Assembly (NCBI RefSeq): GCF_000785435.2
Contig: NZ_JTDB02000005.1
Location: 310,001 to 374,000 of the forward strand
DNA: 64,000 nucleotides
Direction: 5' to 3'
Source of the DNA: Paraburkholderia sacchari
GTDB lineage: Bacteria > Pseudomonadota > Gammaproteobacteria > Burkholderiales > Burkholderiaceae
The notes under the pieces were generated by a model that saw only the letters and a program-made list of their open reading frames with translations, had not been told where the DNA came from and searched no databases. Shown piece after piece: positions 34,315 through 43,341 of the stretch; positions within the stretch are counted from its first letter, which is position 1, and every line of letters begins with the position of its first letter. Both the position numbers and the translations under genes were made by a program.

Positions 34315-34367
34315 ATGGCTTCCTATACTCGCCGGAAAACGATCATCCATCGGAGACACAACCACCC

Positions 34368-37300
34368 ATGAATGCGCGCGACCCGATTGCACACAATGCA
34401 CAGGACGTAACGATCGACACGCCGGCCACCCCGGTTTCGCTCGACGACAAGTACACGCTCGAACGCGGGCGGGTTTACATCAGCGGCACGCAGGCGCTGG
34501 TGCGCTTGCCGATGCTGCAAAAGGCGCGCGACCGCAAGGCGGGCCTGAACACCGCGGGCTTCATTTCTGGCTATCGCGGCTCGCCGCTGGGGGCGCTCGA
34601 TCAGTCGCTGTGGAAAGCCAAGAAGCATCTGCACGACAACGACATCGTGTTTCAGCCGGGCGTGAACGAGGATCTGGCCGCCACCGCCGTGTGGGGTTCG
34701 CAGCAGGTCAACCTGTGGCCGGGCGCGACGCGTGACGGTGTATTCGGCATGTGGTACGGCAAGGGTCCGGGCGTCGACCGCACCGGCGACGTGTTCAAGC
34801 ATGCGAACTCCGCGGGCAGCGCGGCGCACGGCGGCGTGCTCGTGCTCGCGGGCGACGACCACGCGGCGAAGTCTTCCACGGTCGCACATCAGTCCGAGCA
34901 CGCGTTCATCGCGGCGGGCATTCCCGTGCTCTATCCGTCCAATGTGCAGGAATACATCGACTACGGCTTGCACGGCTGGGCGATGAGCCGCTACTCGGGC
35001 CTGTGGGTGGCCATGAAGTGCGTGACCGACGTGATCGAATCCACGGCGTCGATCGATCTCGATCCGGACCGCGTGGAGATCGTCACGCCCGACGACTATG
35101 CTATGCCCGCGGGCGGCCTCAATATCCGCTGGCCCGATACGCCGCTCGTGCAGGAAGCCCGCTTGCTCGACGAGAAGTGGTATGCGGCGCTTGCCTACGT
35201 GCGCGCGAACAAGCTGAACCGCGTGGTGATCGATTCGCCGAAGCCGCGCTTTGGCATCATGACCGCGGGTAAGGCCTATCTCGACGTGCGCCAGGCGCTC
35301 AGCGACCTCGGTCTCGACGACCAAACCTGCGCGCGGATCGGCTTGCGCGTCATGAAGGTGGGCTGCGTGTGGCCGCTCGATGCGCAGGACGCGCGCGCAT
35401 TCGCCACCGGCCTCGAAGAGATTCTCGTGGTGGAAGAAAAGCGCCAGATTCTCGAATACGCGCTGAAGGAAGAGCTATACAACTGGCGCGAGGACGTGCG
35501 CCCCAAGATCTATGGCAAGTTCGATGAACGCGACAATGAAGGCGGCGAATGGTCGGTGCCGCGCGGCAACTGGCTTTTGCCCGCGCATTACGAACTTTCG
35601 CCCGCGCTGATCGCGAAGGCCATCGCGCGGCGGCTCGCGCGCGCCGATCTGCCTGACGACGTGCGGGCGCGCATGCTGGCCCGCGTGGCCATTATCGAGG
35701 CGAAGGAGCGTGAGGCCGCGAAGCCCCAGGTTAGCGTCGAGCGCAAGCCGTGGTTCTGCTCCGGCTGCCCGCACAACACCTCGACCAATGTGCCCGAAGG
35801 CTCGCGCGCGCTCGCGGGCATTGGCTGCCACTACATGTCGATCTGGATGGACCGCAAGACCGAGACCTTCAGCCAGATGGGCGGCGAGGGCGTGACGTGG
35901 ATCGGGCAGATGCACTTTGCCGGCGACAAGCACGTTTTTGCGAATCTCGGTGACGGCACCTACTTTCACTCCGGACTGCTTGCGATTCGCGCGGCTATCG
36001 CGGCCAACGCGAACATCACGTACAAGATTCTCTATAACGACGCGGTCGCCATGACGGGCGGCCAGCCTATCGACGGCGTGTTGACCGTTTCGCAGATCGT
36101 GCATCAGGTTCATGCCGAAGGCGCGAAGCGCATCGTGATCGTTTCGGATGAGCCGGAAAAATACGATTCGCGCATCGCGCTGCCGGCGGGCGTGGATATT
36201 TTCCACCGCGACGAACTGGACACCGTGCAGCGCACGCTGCGCGAAGTGCCGGGCACGACGGTGCTGATCTACGACCAGACCTGCGCAACGGAAAAGCGCC
36301 GCCGCCGCAAGCGCGGCACGTATCCCGATCCCGCTCGCCGCGCGTTCATCAACGACGCGGTGTGCGAGGGCTGCGGCGACTGCTCGGTGCAATCGAACTG
36401 CCTGTCTGTCGAGCCGCTTGAAACGCCGCTTGGCACCAAGCGCAAGATCAATCAGTCGTCGTGCAACAAGGATTTTTCGTGCGTGAAGGGCTTTTGCCCG
36501 AGCTTCGTGACGGCGGAAGGCGCGCAACTGCGCAAGCCTCAGGCTGCGCGTGGAACAGCCGCGCCCGACTTCGACGCGCTGCCCGTACCCACGCTGCCTG
36601 CGCTTGCACGGCCTTACGGCATTCTCGTCACGGGCGTGGGCGGCACCGGGGTGGTGACCATCGGCGGGCTGATCGGCATGGCTGCGCATATCGAGAGCAA
36701 GGGCGTGACCGTGCTCGACATGGCCGGCCTCGCGCAGAAGGGCGGCGCCGTGCTCAGCCATGTGCAGATTGCATCCGCGCCCAACGCGCTGCATGCGACG
36801 CGCATCGCCACGGGTGAAGCTCGGCTCGTGATCGGTTGCGATGCGCTGGTGAGCGCATCGAGCGACGTGCTTTCGCGCACCCAGCATGGCGTGACGGTGG
36901 CCGCGGTCAATAGCGGCGCGACGCCCACGGCGGACCTCGTGCGCAATCCCAAGTGGGCATTCCCTGGCGCGCAGACGGAGGCGAGCCTGCGCGAGAGCAT
37001 CGGCGAGGGCTGCGAGTTCATCGATGCCAATGCACTTGCGCTGACGTTGCTGGGCGACACCATCTACAGCAACCCGCTGCTGCTGGGCTTTGCGTGGCAG
37101 AAGGGCTGGCTGCCGCTTCAGCTTGCGAGCCTGATGCGCGCGATCGAGCTCAATGGCGTGGCGGTCGAGAAGAATCGCCTTGCGTTCAACTGGGGCCGCC
37201 ATGTGGCGCATCACGGCGAAGCCGCGATTCAGGCGCATGCAAAGCCCGCGCAGCAGGCGATTGTCGTGCGCATGCCCGAGTCGTTGGACACGGTGATCGC

Positions 37301-37949
37301 CTCGCGCGAAGCATTGTTGACGGCTTACCAGAATGCGGCTTATGCGCAGCGCTATCGCGACGCTGTCGAGCGGATTCGTGCGAAGGAAATGCAAGCCACC
37401 GGAAATACGAAGCTGCCGCTCACGCGTTCCGTTGCCGTTAATCTCGCGAAGCTCATGGCGTATAAGGACGAATACGAAGTCGCACGGCTCTATGCCGATC
37501 CCGCCTACCTTGCGAAACTGCGCGAGCAGTTCGAAGGCGAGCCGGGCCGCGATTACAAGCTGAAATTCCACCTCGCGCCGCCGTTGCTCGCGAAACGCGA
37601 TGAACAGGGCCGCCTGAAGAAGAAGCAGTTTGGCCCGTGGGTGCTCCCGGCCCTGCGTGCGCTCGCGCGCATGAAGGGGCTGCGCGGCACGGCGCTGGAC
37701 GTGTTCGGCCACACGGCGGAGCGGCGCGGCGAACGTCAGTTGATTGCCGATTACCTCGCGCTGGTCGAGGAGTTCTGCGCGACGCTCGATGCCGAACGTC
37801 TTGCGGCGGCGCTCAAGCTGGCGGGCATTCCCGATGATATTCGCGGTTTCGGCCATGTGAAGGAGAACAATATTCGCGCCGCGGCCAGCAAGCGCGAGCA
37901 ACTGCTGCGCGAATACCGCAACCCGGTGCGCATGGCGGCGAGCGCGTAA
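34368..37949 (+). CDS. Fused indolepyruvate ferredoxin oxidoreductase (IorA-IorB type)
   Basis: A 1193-residue single-chain enzyme that oxidises indolepyruvate or related aryl-pyruvates to aryl-acyl-CoA. Order: N-terminal pyrimidine-binding domain (ISGTQALVRLPMLQKARDRK), TPP domain (CSGCPHNTSTNVPEGSRALA, ANLGDGTYFHSG), iron-sulphur region (CEGCGDCSVQSNC, then CNKDFSCVKGFCPSF), gamma-like IorB domain (VTGVGGTGVVTIGGLIGMAA, LDMAGLAQKGGAVLSHVQIA) and a C-terminal extension of about 250 residues usual for the long proteobacterial form. Start ATG at 34368 with GGAGA upstream; longer frame upstream runs antisense through the LysR gene. Confidence 0.94.
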   Translation: MNARDPIAHNAQDVTIDTPATPVSLDDKYTLERGRVYISGTQALVRLPMLQKARDRKAGLNTAGFISGYRGSPLGALDQSLWKAKKHLHDNDIVFQPGVNEDLAATAVWGSQQVNLWPGATRDGVFGMWYGKGPGVDRTGDVFKHANSAGSAAHGGVLVLAGDDHAAKSSTVAHQSEHAFIAAGIPVLYPSNVQEYIDYGLHGWAMSRYSGLWVAMKCVTDVIESTASIDLDPDRVEIVTPDDYAMPAGGLNIRWPDTPLVQEARLLDEKWYAALAYVRANKLNRVVIDSPKPRFGIMTAGKAYLDVRQALSDLGLDDQTCARIGLRVMKVGCVWPLDAQDARAFATGLEEILVVEEKRQILEYALKEELYNWREDVRPKIYGKFDERDNEGGEWSVPRGNWLLPAHYELSPALIAKAIARRLARADLPDDVRARMLARVAIIEAKEREAAKPQVSVERKPWFCSGCPHNTSTNVPEGSRALAGIGCHYMSIWMDRKTETFSQMGGEGVTWIGQMHFAGDKHVFANLGDGTYFHSGLLAIRAAIAANANITYKILYNDAVAMTGGQPIDGVLTVSQIVHQVHAEGAKRIVIVSDEPEKYDSRIALPAGVDIFHRDELDTVQRTLREVPGTTVLIYDQTCATEKRRRRKRGTYPDPARRAFINDAVCEGCGDCSVQSNCLSVEPLETPLGTKRKINQSSCNKDFSCVKGFCPSFVTAEGAQLRKPQAARGTAAPDFDALPVPTLPALARPYGILVTGVGGTGVVTIGGLIGMAAHIESKGVTVLDMAGLAQKGGAVLSHVQIASAPNALHATRIATGEARLVIGCDALVSASSDVLSRTQHGVTVAAVNSGATPTADLVRNPKWAFPGAQTEASLRESIGEGCEFIDANALALTLLGDTIYSNPLLLGFAWQKGWLPLQLASLMRAIELNGVAVEKNRLAFNWGRHVAHHGEAAIQAHAKPAQQAIVVRMPESLDTVIASREALLTAYQNAAYAQRYRDAVERIRAKEMQATGNTKLPLTRSVAVNLAKLMAYKDEYEVARLYADPAYLAKLREQFEGEPGRDYKLKFHLAPPLLAKRDEQGRLKKKQFGPWVLPALRALARMKGLRGTALDVFGHTAERRGERQLIADYLALVEEFCATLDAERLAAALKLAGIPDDIRGFGHVKENNIRAAASKREQLLREYRNPVRMAASA

Positions 37950-37963
37950 GCACGCCGCGCATT

Positions 37964-38002
37964 GTCCCTCTCGCCGCAAGACGTTCCGCCGGCGGGAGGG
38001 AC
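37964..38002 (+). terminator. Hairpin after the indolepyruvate oxidoreductase gene
   Basis: A 13-bp stem with one G-T pair (gtccctctcgccg with cggcgggagggac) and 13-base loop, 14 bases after the stop codon. T-run absent. Confidence 0.65.
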
Positions 38003-38194
38003 AGAGTGAGATTTCGCAAGCGCCAGGACGTGCCCGACGAGCACGCCGATGCGAGCCGATAGCATCGCCAAAGCAAACACGGCGCAATAGCGCCCCGCCT
38101 GCTTTCGAAAAGAAATATCCGGCACACCCGGAATAATCCTGCGTGCGGCTGGTTCACCCCATTAAGACTCAATGACTTGCAGGGGAGAACCATC

Positions 38195-38686
38195 GTGCGA
38201 ACAGTCCAGCGCGCCTTCACGGCCGGCATGGCCATTCTTGCGCTGTGCGGCTCGGCTGCATTTGCGGCGGGTTTGCAGGCCCCATCCTCCGACGCAGCAT
38301 CCTTCAAGGCCGAGAACGACGCCGCCATGACAAGGATGATGGACGGCATGTCGGTCAAACCGACCGGCGACGTCGACCGCGATTTCGTCGCGATGATGAT
38401 CCCCCACCATCAAGGCGCCATCGACATGGCCCAGGCCGAGCTGCGTCACGGACACAACGAACAATTGCGCCGCATTGCACAAGAGATCGTGGTCGAGCAA
38501 CAGCAGGAAATTGTTGCCATGCGCCTCGCGCTCGGGCAACCCTTACCGCCTTCGGCAAGCACGCCCGATCAGCAGCAGGGGCCGGCCTCCAGCCCCGCAG
38601 CCCACCTTCATTCCTCGCCACACCAGGGCATGCAGATGCGCATGCCAAATTCAACATCGAATTCCACACAGAAGGAGCCGCGATGA
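38195..38686 (+). CDS. Exported DUF305 protein (four-helix, copper-associated family)
   Basis: A 163-residue periplasmic protein from GTG at 38195, chosen for AGGGGAG seven to eight bases upstream. Signal peptide: MRTVQRAFTAGMAILALCGS then AAFA. The DUF305 signature MMIPHHQGAIDMAQAELRHG holds the paired His of the family. A Gln/Ser/Pro and His/Met-rich tail (HLHSSPHQGMQMRMPNS) could bind copper. DUF305 proteins are often found with copper and heavy-metal genes; the exact role is not known. TGA overlaps the next ATG. Confidence 0.85.
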   Translation: MRTVQRAFTAGMAILALCGSAAFAAGLQAPSSDAASFKAENDAAMTRMMDGMSVKPTGDVDRDFVAMMIPHHQGAIDMAQAELRHGHNEQLRRIAQEIVVEQQQEIVAMRLALGQPLPPSASTPDQQQGPASSPAAHLHSSPHQGMQMRMPNSTSNSTQKEPR

Positions 38687-40170
38687 AACGCACATCGTTT
38701 TGCGCCGTCGCCATGTCGGCGGCTGCTTTCGCAGCCGCGCAGTTGGCCTGGGCCGGGCAGGCTCCCGGATTGTTGTCCTCCCCCGACATTCCGGTGAGCC
38801 ACCACGATCGCGTCTATGCCGCCGAGCAGTTCTCGAACACGGTCTCGGTGATCGACCCGGCCGATAACAAGCTGCTGGGCCTGATCCGTCTCGGCGATCC
38901 GTCGCCGGGCAATTTCAGCCCGCTGTACAAGGGGCAATTGCTCGTGCATGGCATGGGCTACGCACCGGACCATCGCACGATCGCGGTGGTGTCGATTGGG
39001 TCGAACTCGGTCTCTTTCATCGACACGCAGACCAATGCCGTCAAGCACGTCACCTATGTGGGCCGCTCGCCGCACGAGGCGTTTTTCACGCCCGATGGCA
39101 AGGAGGTCTGGGTGACCGTGCGCGGCGAAAACTATGTAGCGGTGCTCGACGGAACGACGTATGAGGAGAAAACGCGCATTACCGTTCCAGCCGGCCCCGG
39201 CATGCAGATCTTCTCGCCCGACGGAAAGTATGGCTATGTGTGCTCGTCATTCAATCCGCAGACCGAAGTAATTTCCGTGGCCGACCACAAGATCGTGGGC
39301 ACGGTCAAGCAGGCCAGTCCGTTCTGCCCCGATCTTGCCGCCACGCCGGACGGCAAGCAAGTCTGGTTCACGCTCAAGGACGTGGGCAAGGTGCAGGTGT
39401 TCGACGCCCAGCCGCCGTTTGCCATGCTCAAGACCATCGATACGGGCCCGATCACGAATCACGTGAACATCGTGCATAACGCGAAGGGAACGTTCGCTTA
39501 TGTAACGGTAGGAGGCCTGAACGTCGTGAAGGTGTTTCGGACCGACGACTTCTCGCAGGTCGCGGCGATTCCGGTCGGCAGCCTGCCGCACGGCCTTTGG
39601 CCGTCGGGCGACGGCAGCCGCATCTATGTCGGCCTGGAAAACGCCGATGCGATGATGGCCATCGACACGCTCACGAACACAGTGATCGCCACGGTGCCGA
39701 TTGGCCAGGCGCCTCAGGCCGTCACCTACGTGCCGAACGCCGTGCCGCAAGGTGATGGCACGCAGAACCTGCAACCGCTGGGCCTCGCCGGGCAGAGCGC
39801 GCACGTCGCGCTGGTGCCGGTGGGTTCAGCGGCTTCGGGCAACGCAACGGACGCCGCGCATGCGCCCACCACGGTTGCGTTATTCGACCAGGGGCTCGTG
39901 CAGGTTCTGCAGGCCGCCGTAACCGGTTTGCAGCCGAAACAGCCCTATGCACTGGGGCTTGCCGATCGTCCCGATGGCAGCGGCGACGTGCAGGTGCTCG
40001 CGAACTTCGTGACGAACCCGGCGGGTTCAGCGATCGTCAACGCGCTCGGGCAGATTCGTCAGCTGGTTACGCCGGGCATGAGCGCGTCCGGCGACAAGCG
40101 CCGCTATCTCGTGGTGGCGCCGCTCGTGGAGGGCAAGCTGGGCACGCCGGTGCAGGTGCAGACGTTATGA
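38683..40170 (+). CDS. Periplasmic YVTN-type beta-propeller protein
   Basis: A 495-residue exported protein. Signal peptide: MKRTSFCAVAMSAAAFAAAQ then LAWA. Residues about 40-360 hold repeated YVTN/NHL-like blades: VYAAEQFSNTVSVIDPADNK, VVSIGSNSVSFIDTQTNAVK, IYVGLENADAMMAIDTLTNT. The last about 120 residues are a separate, less clear beta-rich part. Repeats like these bind partner proteins or cofactors (surface-layer and nitrous-oxide-reductase-like propellers). Start ATG at 38683 overlaps the DUF305 stop (ATGA), so the two are made together and probably act together in the periplasm. Confidence 0.85.
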   Translation: MKRTSFCAVAMSAAAFAAAQLAWAGQAPGLLSSPDIPVSHHDRVYAAEQFSNTVSVIDPADNKLLGLIRLGDPSPGNFSPLYKGQLLVHGMGYAPDHRTIAVVSIGSNSVSFIDTQTNAVKHVTYVGRSPHEAFFTPDGKEVWVTVRGENYVAVLDGTTYEEKTRITVPAGPGMQIFSPDGKYGYVCSSFNPQTEVISVADHKIVGTVKQASPFCPDLAATPDGKQVWFTLKDVGKVQVFDAQPPFAMLKTIDTGPITNHVNIVHNAKGTFAYVTVGGLNVVKVFRTDDFSQVAAIPVGSLPHGLWPSGDGSRIYVGLENADAMMAIDTLTNTVIATVPIGQAPQAVTYVPNAVPQGDGTQNLQPLGLAGQSAHVALVPVGSAASGNATDAAHAPTTVALFDQGLVQVLQAAVTGLQPKQPYALGLADRPDGSGDVQVLANFVTNPAGSAIVNALGQIRQLVTPGMSASGDKRRYLVVAPLVEGKLGTPVQVQTL

Positions 40171-40264
40171 GCGGGCAGGTTGCGCCGGCTGGTGGCCGGT
40201 GCGCTTCGTTGCGGGCTTCGTCATGCGCTTCGTCAACGCGGTCTGGGCGCGCCGTTCATGCCGC

Positions 40265-41155
40265 TCACCCGCGCATGAGTTCAAGTATCCTGGCGCGCAG
40301 CCACAGACTGGCCTGATCCTGCTCGCTGCTGCGATGCCAGTACAGATGCCATTCCAGATTGGGCAACTCGAACGGCAGTTCGAAAATGCGCGCGTCGTGG
40401 CGTTGCAGAAGTTCGACCGGCGCGGTGAGCGCAAGATCGGTGCGCAGCGCCACGAGCGGCGCCACCATGTAGTGCTGCACGCGCATCTGGATGCGCCGCT
40501 GCCGGCCGAGCTTCTTCAATTCCGAGTCGACGAAGCCGCTCCCCTGGCGGCGGCTCGACACCTGGATATGGCCGAGCGCGAGATAATCGTCCATGGTCAG
40601 CGTCTCGCCCGCAAACGGGTGATCGTGACGCAGCATGCACGCATAGTGGTCGTTGCCGAGCGGCGCCTGATGCAGTTGCGGGTCGTCGACGAGCGGCACA
40701 TCGATCGCAAAGTCGATCTTGCCGGTGGCCAGCGCAGTGGACATCTCGCTGCGCGGCGTGAAATAGCATTCGATGCTCATGCCGGGCGCCTGTTGCTGAA
40801 GCACCTCGCCCAGCGCCGGCAGCAGCATGGCCTCGCTCAGGTCGGGCATGCTCAGGCGGAAGGTGCGCTCGGAAGTGGCGGGCACGAACACATCGCCTTC
40901 GGTCGCGCTTGCTTCGAGCAGTTGCAGCGCCTCGCGCACGCGGCCAATGATGTTCTCGGTGAGCGGCGTGGGCACCATGCCGGCCGATGTGCTCACGAAA
41001 AGCGGATCGTCGAACGCCTTGCGCATGCGGGCCAGTGCATTGCTGACCGCGGGTTGCGTGATGAAGAGCGCCTCGGCTGCGCGAGTCAGATTGCGCTTTT
41101 CGTAGATCGATTCGAATACGACGAATAGATTCAGATCCAGTTTGGGGGAACGCAT
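40265..41155 (-). CDS. LysR family regulator (NodD/LinR-like)
   Basis: A 296-residue LysR protein starting MRSPKLDLNLFVVFESIYEK; GGAGAC precedes the ATG at 41155 by eight bases. The helix-turn-helix reads RNLTRAAEALFITQPAVSNA. The sensor domain resembles the group that controls aromatic or acyl catabolism (RTFRLSMPDLSEAMLLPALG). It lies downstream of the acyl-CoA dehydrogenase operon on the same strand, 96 bases away, and converges with the propeller gene. It may control that operon, but no divergent target is present. Confidence 0.9.
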   Translation of the reverse strand: MRSPKLDLNLFVVFESIYEKRNLTRAAEALFITQPAVSNALARMRKAFDDPLFVSTSAGMVPTPLTENIIGRVREALQLLEASATEGDVFVPATSERTFRLSMPDLSEAMLLPALGEVLQQQAPGMSIECYFTPRSEMSTALATGKIDFAIDVPLVDDPQLHQAPLGNDHYACMLRHDHPFAGETLTMDDYLALGHIQVSSRRQGSGFVDSELKKLGRQRRIQMRVQHYMVAPLVALRTDLALTAPVELLQRHDARIFELPFELPNLEWHLYWHRSSEQDQASLWLRARILELMRG

Positions 41156-41251
41156 CTCACAGTCTCCGTTTGCCGTCATCATAAACGAGAGGTGCTGTGA
41201 CGATGCGTTCGCTTTGCTCTGGTTTTTCGCTGTGCTGCGCTGCGCGAGGGA

Positions 41252-42502
41252 TCAGTCGCGCAACGGTGCGTTCAGGTAGGCCGCCATCGCGCCGAGCCGT
41301 TCCTTGCCGCTCGCAAGCTCCATTTTCGCAATGGCCTGGAGGTGGACTTCGTCGGGGCCGTCGGCGTAGCGCAGCGCGCGCCCCCAGGTCCAGTGATCGG
41401 CCAGCGGTGTGTCGGGGCTCACACCCATTGCGCCGAATACCTGCATCGCGCGGTCGCAAACAGCAGTATGAACCTGCGGAACCAGCGCCTTGATCATCGA
41501 GATCTCCTTGCGCGCCGCTTTGGCGCCCACCTCGTCGATCAGCCACGCGGCCTTGAGCACGAGCAGCCGGGCCTGATCGATTTCGATGCGCGACTTCGCG
41601 ATCCATTCGCCCACGGTGCCGTGCTGATGCAGATACTTGCCGAAGGTCTTGCGCTCCTGCGCGCGCTCGATCATCAGTTCAAGGGCGAGTTCCGCCGCGC
41701 CGATCGAGCGCATGCAGTGGTGAATGCGCCCCGGCCCGAGACGCGCCTGCGCGAGCGCGAAGCCGCTGCCTTCCTCGCCGAGCAGGTTCGATGCGGGCAC
41801 GCGCACATTGGTGAACGTGATCTCGCAGTGGCCTTCCGGCGAGACGTGGTTCATGACGGTGATATTGCGTACGATCTTCACGCCCGGCGTTCCCGCCGGC
41901 ACGAGAATCATGCTTTGCTGGCGGTGGGTTTCGGCATCGGGATCGGTCTTGCCCATCACGATGAAGATCTTGCAATTCGGGTGCGCGGCGTTCGTGATGA
42001 ACCATTTGCGGCCGTTGATCACGTAGTCGTCGCCGTCGCGGCGGATCGAGGTCGTGATATTCGTTGCATCGGAGGAGGGCACGTCGGGTTCCGTCATGGC
42101 GAACGCCGAGCGAATCTTGCCTTCGAGCAGCGGCACGAGCCACTGCTCGCGCTGCGCCGGCGTTGCGAACATGTGCAGCAACTCCATGTTGCCGGTGTCG
42201 GGCGCATTGCAGTTGAAGACTTCGGGCGCCCACGAAACGCGTCCCATGATTTCGGCGAGCGGCGCATATTCGAGGTTCGTGAGGCGGGTACCGGGCTCGT
42301 CGTCGTGCAAATGCGGGAGGAACAGATTCCACAGGCCCTCGGCTTTGGCGAGCGCCTTGAGATCTTCCATGAACGAAACCGGGTAGCGGCCCGCGTGCAC
42401 TTCCTCGTGCCATTGGCGCTGGCGCGGCACGATATGTTCGTCCATGAAGTTGCGCACGCGGCGGATCAGGTCTTCGACCTTGGGGCTATAACCGAAATTC
42501 AT
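41252..42502 (-). CDS. Acyl-CoA dehydrogenase (ACAD10/11-like)
   Basis: A 416-residue FAD enzyme. FAMTEPDVPSSDATNITTSI is the FAD/substrate signature, followed by INGRKWFITNAAHPNCKIFI and the C-terminal helical domain (ERKTFGKYLHQHGTVGEWIA, QVFGAMGVSPDTPLADHWTW). It dehydrogenates an acyl-CoA at C2-C3. Its partner two genes upstream, an APH-like kinase, is the second half of what is one protein in animal ACAD10/11; there the pair degrades 4-hydroxy acids by phosphorylation and elimination. The same job here is inference. Last gene of the operon. Confidence 0.92.
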   Translation of the reverse strand: MNFGYSPKVEDLIRRVRNFMDEHIVPRQRQWHEEVHAGRYPVSFMEDLKALAKAEGLWNLFLPHLHDDEPGTRLTNLEYAPLAEIMGRVSWAPEVFNCNAPDTGNMELLHMFATPAQREQWLVPLLEGKIRSAFAMTEPDVPSSDATNITTSIRRDGDDYVINGRKWFITNAAHPNCKIFIVMGKTDPDAETHRQQSMILVPAGTPGVKIVRNITVMNHVSPEGHCEITFTNVRVPASNLLGEEGSGFALAQARLGPGRIHHCMRSIGAAELALELMIERAQERKTFGKYLHQHGTVGEWIAKSRIEIDQARLLVLKAAWLIDEVGAKAARKEISMIKALVPQVHTAVCDRAMQVFGAMGVSPDTPLADHWTWGRALRYADGPDEVHLQAIAKMELASGKERLGAMAAYLNAPLRD

Positions 42503-42530
42503 GATGTATCGACTCCTAAGGTGAGCAGGC

Positions 42531-43295
42531 CTAGATCGTCAGTCCGCCATCGACGACGATGCACTCGCCGTTCGTATAGCTCGCCGCGTCGGACACCAGA
42601 TAGAGCACGGTGCCGGCCATGTCCTCCGGCTCGCCGTGGCGGCGCAGCGGGATTTCGTTCATCCAGCGATCGTAGATGTCCTTGTTCTCGAACAGCGCGC
42701 CCGCGAACTTCGTTTTCGTGAGGCCGGGTAGCAGCGCATTCACGCGAATGCCGAGAGGGCCGCACTCCTTGGCGAACGCCCGGGTCATGTTGACGACGGC
42801 CGCTTTCGTGATCGAATAAATGCCCTGGCGGTCGCCGGGCTGCAGCGCATTGACCGAAGCGGTGTTCACGATGGCGCCGCGGCCTTGCGCCTTCATCATC
42901 TTGCCGGCTTCGACCGACATGAAGAAATAGCCGCGCACGTTCACTTCGACGGTCTTGTTGTAGGCGGCCAGATCGGTATCGAGGATATGGCCGAAATACG
43001 GATTGGCCGCCGCATTGTTGACGAGAATGTCGAGCCGCCCGTGCTTCTCGCGGATATGCGCGAACGTGGCCGTAATGTCTTCCATGCGGCCGACGTGGCA
43101 CGCGAGCGCTTCGGCGCTGTGGCCGTTCTCGCGAATGCTGGCGGCAACGGCTTTGCAGTCTTCGAGCTTGCGGCTCGACACGATCACATGGGCGCCTTGC
43201 TCGGCCAGCAGCCTCGCGATGGCCTCGCCGATGCCGCGGCTCGCGCCGGTCACGAGGGCGATCCGGCCCGAGAGGTCAAACAGGTTCGTGGTCAA
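42531..43295 (-). CDS. Short-chain dehydrogenase/reductase (SDR)
   Basis: A 254-residue classical SDR. NAD(P) motif ALVTGASRGIGEAIARLL at residues about 13-30, NNAAANPYFG (NNAG variant), catalytic Ser in TASVNALQ and YxxxK in GIYSITKAAVVNMTRAF. C-terminal GGLTI closes the sheet. It reduces or oxidises a hydroxy/keto group, here probably of an acyl-CoA or fatty intermediate of the same operon. 28 bases separate it from the acyl-CoA dehydrogenase. Confidence 0.93.
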   Translation of the reverse strand: MTTNLFDLSGRIALVTGASRGIGEAIARLLAEQGAHVIVSSRKLEDCKAVAASIRENGHSAEALACHVGRMEDITATFAHIREKHGRLDILVNNAAANPYFGHILDTDLAAYNKTVEVNVRGYFFMSVEAGKMMKAQGRGAIVNTASVNALQPGDRQGIYSITKAAVVNMTRAFAKECGPLGIRVNALLPGLTKTKFAGALFENKDIYDRWMNEIPLRRHGEPEDMAGTVLYLVSDAASYTNGECIVVDGGLTI

Positions 43296-43341
43296 TCTCG
43301 TCTCCTTGATTCGGTGTCAGTGTTCCGACGCGGGTGAGGCG

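Noticed and set aside
34014..34367. Upstream extension of the indolepyruvate oxidoreductase frame
   Set aside because: It runs antisense through the LysR gene and its promoter. ATG 34368 with GGAGA upstream gives the family's normal N-terminus.
35475..38087. 870-codon open frame on the minus strand
   Set aside because: It is antisense to the indolepyruvate oxidoreductase gene. High GC in the third position of a real gene leaves the opposite strand open; the protein is Arg/His/Ala-rich without any motif.
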